Below, one piece after another: positions 5,428 through 7,191 of a stretch of DNA of 7,191 nt. How positions within the stretch are numbered: the stretch's first letter is position 1; the number at the start of each line of letters is the position of its first letter. Under the pieces are notes generated by a model that made no database searches, was not told where the DNA came from, and saw nothing but the letters and a program-made list of their open reading frames with translations. The stretch spans positions 1-7,191 of the forward strand of contig CAZKOB010000150.1 in the NCBI GenBank assembly GCA_964554265.1, in the 5' to 3' direction. The stretch comes from RGIG8745 sp964554265 (GTDB lineage Bacteria; Bacteroidota; Bacteroidia; Bacteroidales; Bacteroidaceae). Position numbers and translations under genes: made by a program.

Positions 5428-6135
5428 AGACTTTCCAAATATTCATTTGTCATAAAATCCAAGTTTTCTTTGACAATCTGAAATGTTAAAATCAAGTCTT
5501 CGCAGAATCGCATAAAATCGGCCTAACCTTACCAAAGTTCCATTTGCGCGATTCTAAGGCCGTTTTCAAGCCTTGAATCCCAAATGTAAAAATAATATAA
5601 TTTATATTTCCAAAAGATACATTTATTCACATTCGTATATGCTTTGCCTGAAAAAAGAGTACGCTGGAAATAATTTTTCAGGGTGAACAAAATTTGTTTA
5701 AAAGGCACTTTAAAAATATTTTCAAGGTGAAGGAATTTTATTTTCAAGGTGAACGAGTTTGAGAACGTCCGTTTTTCGGACTGAAATTTGCTATTGTCCA
5801 AGTTCTTTTCTTAAAAAGAATAAAATCAGATTTTTCAATGCTACGAAAAACAAAGATGGATTCCGGCAGCGCAAAACAAGGGGTTTAGAGAAATAATTTT
5901 ATAACTTACTGATTATCAGCGCATCCTATTTTTGTTTCCACCTGTCCTCCTTGCACCTAAAACTGCATCGTCCTGCTAAAATAGCATTCTATTGATTATC
6001 AATTGTTTATCTGTAAAATATCAAAAAAAAGGCAATCAACAGAGTGTAAACGAATCTTAATTGTGTTAAAAGAGTTTCGTCCGCTACGTGTAGACTTGGT
6101 GTCAAAAAGAAAGAAGAAATGCCTCCGAGAAAGAC
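5428..6135 (+). repeat. AT-rich non-coding repeat, copy 2
   Basis: Aligns with the reverse complement of 120-840. The best blocks are around GACAATCTGAAATGTTAAAA (5471-5490), AAAAAGAGTACGCTGGAAAT (5652-5671), GGTGAACGAGTTTGAGAA, AAACAAAGATGGATT, CCTAAAACTGCATCG and TTGATTATCAATTG. The palindromes CTGATTATCAG (5909-5919) and ATTGATTATCAAT (5991-6003) match the two in copy 1. The open frames here are short, low-complexity and not conserved in copy 1, so no gene is called. The right end runs into the truA upstream region. A weaker match may reach left to about 5350, next to the module. Confidence 0.8.
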
Positions 6136-6250
6136 CGCGCGTTCATCGGCAAAAAAATTGCAGGATTACCGGCTTTTATAGGACTTTCCTAAACCGAACT
6201 CACGTATAAGTCTTTCTTCTGAAGAAAAAATAGATTCTTTGTCTTGTCGG

Positions 6251-6282
6251 TGTGAAAATCTCATGATTTTTATGTACTTTTG
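6251..6282 (+). promoter_or_regulatory. Candidate truA promoter
   Basis: TACTTTTG (6275-6282) is a perfect TAnnTTTG -7 element. TGTG (6251-6254) sits at the -33 position with a 20-nt spacer and differs by one base from TTTG. The start codon is 20 nt downstream of the -7 element, so the leader would be very short. Confidence 0.55.
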
Positions 6283-6302
6283 CACCCAAATTAGGTGAAA
6301 AG

Positions 6303-7127
6303 ATGCGTTTTTTTGTTTATTTGTCGTACGATGGAGCTCAATATCATGGTTGGCAGGTACAGCCGAATGGAGTGAGTGTGCAGGAAGTGGTGCAGAATGC
6401 GTTGTCCACATTGCTTCGGGAAACGATAGGCATCGTTGGAGCCGGGCGAACAGACACGGGTGTGAATGCAAGGACGATGGTGGCCCATTTCGACTGTTCC
6501 GAGAAGGCTGCGGTTGTTGTCATGCAGGATAAGCCGGAGTGTGCGGCTTTGTCTTTGGAGGAACTTTCCTGCGAGATTGTTGTCGCGGCGGCAAAGACAT
6601 TTATCAGAAAACTGAACAAGATTCTGCCTCCGGATATTGCAGTACATAAAGTCTTCCCCGTCAAGGCAGATGCACATGCTCGGTTTGATGCGATTTCCAG
6701 AACATATAATTATTATATATCCACGGACAAATCGCCGTTCTGCCGTCATTATTCTTATCGCTTTCCGCAGCCGCTGGACTTTTCTTTGATGAATGAAGCG
6801 GCAAAGTGTTTGTTCGATTATACGGATTTTACCAGCTTTTCCAAATTGCATACTGATGTCAAGACAAACAACTGCCGCATTATGAAGGCAGAATGGACAC
6901 AGATTTCGGATATTGAGTGGGTGTTCACCATCAAGGCGGACAGGTTTCTGCGGAACATGGTACGTGCCATTGTCGGAACACTGCTTGAGGTGGGAAGAGG
7001 CCGCATGTCCGTAGGAGAATTTTGCCGTATAGTTGAAAAAAAGGACAGATGTGCGGCTGGGTCGAGTGTGCCGGGGAATGCTTTGTTCCTTGCTGATGTG
7101 GAATACCCTTTTGATATGGGCTCTTGA
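6303..7127 (+). CDS. truA: tRNA pseudouridine(38-40) synthase TruA
   Basis: Cytosolic enzyme that isomerises uridines 38, 39 and 40 in the tRNA anticodon arm. The catalytic Asp51 lies in GAGRTDTGVNA (46-56). YDGAQYHGWQ (9-18) opens the fold. RTYNYYI (133-139) carries the conserved active-site tyrosine. DFTSFSK (175-181) and FLRNMVRAIVGTLLEVGRG (215-233) are further hallmarks, and the usual ending GSSVPGNALFLADVEYP is complete. At 274 residues it is slightly longer than many Bacteroidales TruA proteins because of roughly 25 extra residues between the catalytic loop and KLNKILPPDIAV (about residues 66-100). The start ATG follows an A-rich leader (GGTGAAAAG). It appears to be transcribed alone from its own promoter. 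Repeat copy 2 separates it from the MFS remnant. Confidence 0.96.
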   Translation: MRFFVYLSYDGAQYHGWQVQPNGVSVQEVVQNALSTLLRETIGIVGAGRTDTGVNARTMVAHFDCSEKAAVVVMQDKPECAALSLEELSCEIVVAAAKTFIRKLNKILPPDIAVHKVFPVKADAHARFDAISRTYNYYISTDKSPFCRHYSYRFPQPLDFSLMNEAAKCLFDYTDFTSFSKLHTDVKTNNCRIMKAEWTQISDIEWVFTIKADRFLRNMVRAIVGTLLEVGRGRMSVGEFCRIVEKKDRCAAGSSVPGNALFLADVEYPFDMGS

Positions 7128-7158
7128 TTTTTTAACTTTTATAGTCAAAAGTAAATCG

Positions 7159-7190
7159 TTTGAGAAATTCGATTAGAATTATTATCTTTG
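7159..7190 (+). promoter_or_regulatory. Consensus Bacteroidetes promoter at the window edge
   Basis: TTTG (7159-7162), a 20-nt spacer and TATCTTTG (7183-7190) match the Bacteroidetes vegetative promoter at every defined position. It points right, so it should drive a gene that starts beyond the window. No clear terminator separates it from truA, whose stop is 32 nt upstream. Confidence 0.75.
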
Positions 7191-7191
7191 T

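Noticed and set aside
5529..5801. 90-codon frame on the minus strand within repeat copy 2
   Set aside because: Phe/Lys-rich low-complexity translation of AT-rich DNA. It is not preserved in repeat copy 1, where indels break it.
6291..7148. 285-codon frame on the minus strand across truA
   Set aside because: It is antisense to truA, whose motifs are complete. The composition is of the shadow type and no family is recognised.

Overview
The window looks like chromosomal DNA from a Bacteroidales bacterium (Bacteroides/Prevotella-like). The reasons are near-archetypal Bacteroidales QueF, QueC and YhhQ proteins, A-rich translation starts without Shine-Dalgarno sequences, and promoters of the Bacteroidetes type (-33 TTTG, about 20 nt, -7 TAnnTTTG). 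The best promoter is at 7159-7190. The genus is not certain.

Layout. 1-840: a GC-rich hairpin module (9-111) followed by a roughly 0.7-kb AT-rich non-coding repeat (copy 1). 1086-3256: a queuosine operon, with promoter, a probable preQ1-I riboswitch (1176-1205), yhhQ (transport of a queuosine precursor), queC (makes preQ0; ATGA overlap with yhhQ), a structured 231-nt spacer, and queF (reduces preQ0 to preQ1). 3297-3599 (-): a DNA-binding-domain-only AraC-family fragment, convergent with queF. 3934-5026: a broken, internally deleted major-facilitator gene, closed by a strong intrinsic terminator (5053-5104). 5242-6135: a second hairpin module and a second copy of the AT-rich repeat, in the opposite orientation. 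6303-7127: truA. 7159-7190: a consensus promoter for a gene beyond the window.

How the parts work together. The que genes supply preQ1, which goes to tRNA wobble position 34 by transglycosylation. A preQ1 sensor directly before the transporter start would close a feedback loop: enough preQ1 shuts off import and, by translational coupling, possibly QueC. TruA modifies positions 38-40 of the same anticodon arm, so all four intact genes serve tRNA. The AraC and MFS fragments look like the decayed ends of a former efflux cassette.

The least explained part is the pair of repeats. The AT-rich cores are diverged and inverted relative to each other. The GC-rich modules beside them are almost identical and lie in the same orientation. 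A small segment inside the cores has flipped relative to its flanks.
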